Assembly (NCBI GenBank): GCA_030141605.1
Contig: JAQGDQ010000641.1
Location: forward strand, 56,338-120,337
Reading direction: 5' to 3'
Source of the DNA: Tubiluchus corallicola
Taxonomy: Eukaryota; Priapulida; Priapulimorpha; Priapulimorphida; Tubiluchidae
DNA length: 64,000 bases
Position numbers and translations under genes: made by a program. The first letter of the stretch is position 1, and each line of letters opens with the position of its first letter. Below, one piece after another: positions 23,201 to 29,200 of the stretch. The notes under the pieces were generated by a model that saw only the letters and a list, made by a program, of their open reading frames with translations, ran no database searches and had not been told where the DNA came from.

Positions 23201-26200
23201 TTTTCAAGGATTTTCCCTGACCGTGTGAACCCCTATCCGTGGAAAATTCTCGTCCCTGGAAGCGGCCATGCCATTTGAGAAAACAAACAAGAGATACAGA
23301 ACGAAGCTGCTTGACGGAAAAGAACTCCAAAATGGAGTGGAAATGATGCACAGCATCCTTGCGGATAATTAAAATCTAGTAATTCGTTTGTTAGAGCTTA
23401 ATTAGAACGGCATTACCGACAGAACAGCGGTCATGATTTCGTTGTTCATTTGAGGCTGAGGTTATCCCACGCTGAAACCAAAATTGACCAACAGCGGTCA
23501 GTTGCAACCAGAACCAGAGGAAAGCCATAATAGAAGGAAAACATCCAAAGAATAGGGGTGAGCATCGAACGCTCGAATTCGATTCGAACGAGTTTTTTTA
23601 GTTCGAACTCGATTCGAATGCAATACTATAGATTCAGCACTTCAATCACACATGTTCCTGATCACTAAAACGATTGAAACATCATGCAATTACGTTCAAT
23701 CTCAATTCGAATTCGGTTCGAATTCGAAACACTGAAGTTCGGTTCGATTCGAATTCGACAGTCACAAATTCGGTTCGATTCGAATTCGCTTTCTGGTAGA
23801 GAATGCTCACCCCTACCAAAGAAATGAAAGAACGCAAGTTTGCAGAGGCTAATAATTGCTAAACGCTCATGCAACTGCTCAACGGATTTCAACAAAATAC
23901 GGTTTACCTTAAAGACGTCTTTACAGACTTCTGATGATGCTGACGGCGGCCGGTCCTAAACCGCGGCATGCGCATCGACTGAGACTGAGACGACATGTGC
24001 TGGTCAGATTCCGTCAAGTCCGAAGGACCGCTGCACACGAACAAGATCGGCAGTCCGGGTGCTACGTGCTGGAGATCCCTCAATTGTTCAAGATCCTAAA
24101 AGTAAAAAATTAAAACAAAAAGTAAATTGGGTTTGTTTTGAAGTGTTTGTGTTTTGTTAGTGTTTGTTTTGAAGTATGATACCACACACGATGGTCAATA
24201 AGATGCTACTTAAATTACGAAAATGAAAAAAAGCCCAAAGAGGGGGGGGTGTAGCCGGTACGCTGCTCCCTGGCCCATGAAGTCCCGGGACCCATAAATA
24301 TTACAGTTTGTACGTCGGCATGACCAGTATTCGTGTCGATCCGAATGCATTTTTAATAGTTGCGTTCTGCTGTGATTAGCGTCTTTTTGTATACTGTCTT
24401 TCTGAGAAGGGTGGTTGATTCGATAACCTTTGGTTTTTCACCACCCTTTCTCCCATGTTCGTTTGTATTTTTGTATATTTTATTGTAAAATTATTGTAAA
24501 TTTATGGAGAAAAATAAAAAAAAATTACTCTTACCTTAGCAAATCTCAAGGTTAAGTTAACCTTCTCTATTTGACAAATTCATAATGTCCACAGAACATC
24601 CAACAGTACATAAATTTACACTTTTCTGAATCATTTACGTTTACAACACCCTGATTAGGGTTAACACTTTCATACCCGTTGTATCCCGTGGGATACAAAA
24701 ATATTTTTTGCCTTTAAAAATAGTAAAATTTTAAAACTGACAGTTATTTGGTCTGTTAATAGTTATTTTGATTTAAGCCAATAACAATAGACTAAAAATA
24801 GTGATAAAATGGCAAACTAGAAAAACTACGTAGCATAAAGAACTGCGCAAGGTACAGTACTTTAGAGACGACTTTGTACAGATCAGCATAGCATGCATAC
24901 TAAATGTCTCAAATACTTTAAAAAATTATCAGCAGTTGCAAAATGAAGCATATTTTATGCTTCCATTGAATCCCAATGTATCCCGTGGGATACAGGCTAT
25001 ATTTAGCATGCGGGCACAGGTAGAAAAAATAATTATGTGTAAACAAGATAGACATACTGAACAAAAGTACCAGGCCAGAAAATTTTTTCTTATTACGAAA
25101 TAATTTGGGACTTAAAGGGTTAAATGGCTGTTGACACTGCCAGAAATTGGTGTATGAAACAGGTCCACATGTGTAAACCTAATCTGTTAGCTACGCAAGT
25201 TTGCCGACATGTTTGTTCAAGGATTTGCTATGATTGTTGAAGCTTGTTCTGCCAATATGTAAATATATTCCCCATACAGTAACCTTTATCATGTAGAATC
25301 TAGACCACAAATATTACAGTGGTAGGTATTAAAGAATGTGCACCCAATCAGTAACACACTAGGCATTATATAGAGTACACTCATCATACGCCCGTCACAT
25401 CTATTGTAGACATTGGGCAGGCAGAATTCTAAAATAAAAGAAATCTGCCTTCAGACAGGTAAACGCAGCAGTAATCCAGCAAAAAACTAGACACTGCTAC
25501 GCCAGTGGCTTGTCAGCACCACTTCCGTTTTACAATCTTCAACAATTCATTGTCATCATCATCATCATCATCATCATCATACGCCCGTCACATCTATTGT
25601 AGACATTGGGCAGGCAGAATTCTAAAATAAAAGAAATCTGCCTTCAGACAGGTAAACGCATCAGTAATCCAGCAAAAAAACTAGACACTGCTACGCCAGT
25701 GGCCTGTCAGCACCACTTCCGAAGAGTACACTGTACAAAAGCAAACCCTACTACGTATATAAACAAAAACAGTACTAGACAACATTTGTGTAATTTAGAA
25801 TTGGTCTGTATAATTAAATCTGCTTGTTAAATATTAATGGCTGTCCGTGTTCATATAAAACTTGGAATGTTCAGCTCCTGAGTTTTTTAAATCCTTGGTA
25901 TATTTGCAATTCAATTCAATAGATTTATTTCACAATAAACATATACATATGCATTACGTGTGCATCGATAATCAGTTTTTATTAAAGCAAAATTATGATA
26001 CAATTCATGAATTCTGTGCTAGAGACCTAAGAAGCTAGCTTATGGTAGTCCGCTAGAATTAGTAATGAGAAAAATTTTACAATATATTGCTAATGGTTAG
26101 TGTGAGTTACAGTGGGCGTTAGTAGTGTTAATTTTCATAATTACGATGTAAACTGATGGTCGGTACAGAGAAATGATAAATGCTTTAACACATTAGCTAA

Positions 26201-29200
26201 GCATTTGTGGAGGAGGCAACACTTGTTTAGACTATATGGAGGTGCGCATTGCATATATACGGAAGGGAAGTAATAATTTAAATATTATTGCTTTACTCAA
26301 AAATGTATTAATGACATGTATAAACAACTTTTTTCTCATACTTAATAATGATTATATTTAACATATCTCTTGACTGATACATGATGCAGTGATATTGTAA
26401 ACATATGTCTTGACTGATACATGATGCAGTGATATTGTAAACATATGTCTTGACTGATACATGATGCAGTGATATTGTAAACATATGTCTTGACTGATAC
26501 ATGATGCAGTGATATTGTAAACATGTGTTTTGACTGATACATGATGCAGTGATATTGTAAACATATGTTTTGACTGATACATGATGCAGTGATATTGTAA
26601 ACATATGTCTTGACTGATACATGATGCAGTGATATTGTAAACATATGTCTTGACTGATACATGATGCAGTGATATTGTAAACATATGTTTTGACTAATAC
26701 ATGATGCAGTGATATTGTAAACATATGTCTTGACTGACACATGATGCAAGGATATTGTAGTCCATCAAATAAATGTCGTATGTCAAATTTAAACCTGCAT
26801 TTCATTTATAAAAAACTATCTCTGAAATCAGTGTTGGCATCCCGCAAGCCTACAGCACCTGGTATTCGTAGGCGGTCACCCATCCAAGCATCCAATGTCA
26901 CAACTTACACGTATATTAATGCAAGCGCTGAAGAACAAGTTGTGGACTACAATACTGCAGACTTTGCGGAAAACTCCACATGTATGGAGCTGCCATAATC
27001 TGATCCATAACAAGTTCGGCAATGGACGGAATTAACCCCCTTTCAAGACGTGTCGAAAGATTTTCTAATAATTATTTCCTGATTGGTGCATCAAGGTCGA
27101 AAAACCAGAATGAAGTAACAGCAGCTAATCAAACACCGCAGATAATTCAATATCAGACGTTTGAAATGAACAGAATGCAACTAAAAAGCAAAAGTTGTAA
27201 GGTAATAAACGTTAACCCTTTCAGTCCCAAATTATTTTTTAAAAGGAAAAAATTTTTTGGCTTGGAACTTTTGTTCCCAATGCATCCTGTTGGATACACA
27301 ACATTCTTTGTCATGTGCAAAAAAAACAAAGTCCGGCTTTTTTAAAAACACAACAAAAGCAAAAAATGTGCTTCATTTTGCAACTGCTGATGATTTTTTA
27401 AAGTATTCAAGACATTTAGTATGTATGCTATGCTGATCTGTACAAAGTCGTCTCTAAAGTACTGTACCTTGCACAGTTTTTTATGCTATGTAGATTTTCT
27501 AGTTTACCAATTTTATCACCATTTTTAGTCTATTGTCATTAGCTTATATCAAAATAACTATTAACAGATCAAATAACTGTCAGTTTTAAAATTTTATTAA
27601 TTCTAAAGGCAGAAAATATTCTCGTATCCCACGGGATACAACGGGTATGAAAGGGTTAAACTACGTAAAAGTTCAAACTCATGGATATTACTGACAAGAG
27701 AAAATGAGGCACTTAACATGAAAAACAACTAAAAATATCAAGAAAAATGTGTTAACATTGCTTGCTTTTTTTGTTGTTGCATTCATGACTTGTTCAGTTG
27801 TTGTTTTAATATTTAATTGCATTATTTGCTTGCTGTTTTTCATTGGTACAATTATAATATAACTGCTTTGCGTTTGTTTATTTGCTACACTTAAGACCTA
27901 ATCACGTATTTATTCACTTAACTATGTATTCTGCCGTGCTTTATAATATTTCAAAGTTATATAGGGGTGGCTGACTCGATGACCTCCTGGTCTTTCGCCA
28001 CCCCATCTCTACATACTTTACATAATTTGTTGTATTTGCGCTATAAATATTATGTTAGAGATGAATAAACTTTGAATTTGAATGAACGGAATGAATAACA
28101 CAGTTCCTAAATACAGCATTACAAACATACAACGACCAAGATAATATACTGACCCAAATTTTGCCTGTAGCATTAATTTTTGAAAGCCCCTTTAATGAAG
28201 ACTTTCCCCGTGGGTGTAGACATTTCAAAGTTACATAATATATTTATTATTACATATAACTCTTATGTATAGAGCATGGTAGTCATTTGGTAGGTCATTT
28301 GCCTAGATAAAAAGCAAAGTTTTTAAAAAGCAAAATGCAATTAACATTTCTTAACACGTGCCTTTTCAAACTAAAGAATTTGCTTTGCCTGTACGGGTAG
28401 AGAAAATATGGCTTACGTGGTCATACATACATGCGTATCAAATGGAATGAATGAGCCCTTTCACAGTTCCAGCGATTGATGATGATCATGAAAACGTCAA
28501 AGTTTAAGTGTACCAGACAACGCATTTGCGTACACTTGACAACGCCTAGGACCCCATCCTACTGTAATAGCAATAGTTTTAACAGTTAGCTAGAACCTTA
28601 CCTATTTCATTTTTTCTTGTTTCCAAACAAGATCCAGCTAGTAAAGCACTCTACTAACAGATACTCTACTGCACATACTAACAGATAATCAAGTAAAGTC
28701 CACATAAAAAACAACTGAAGCTTCCGTATTGATGCGATGGGAATAAATGATTCGGTACTCAACCAAATCGGTTTTCAAACACTTTTTAGGAATGAATTAT
28801 GGTCGAAAACCCAGGTATGACTGTAATAATAATCTATTATGGGATTTAACTTACCTGAGGTGAAAGAACTTCTTGACCTATTGCATAAATAACAAGAGGC
28901 AGAACACCATCCGAGCAACGCATCCAGATCTGCGCCATAGACGACTCCGCATTGCTTGGACTGACTATCAACTGCGCACGATCCTTCAGCAACAGATTGT
29001 TCAAGGTCACGTCCAAAATGGCGCAACCGTTGGCGACGTCGTTTGGATTGACTTCAATGTCCACCAGGGGAATGCAGCATCCCGGCGACAACGTGTCGCA
29101 TTCCAGCGGCGCGACTAGTTCGTAATTATCCGGAAGTATGAGACCGATGCCCATTTTGTGACCATATCGGAACGAGACCATCCTCCACGGGCTGTTGACG

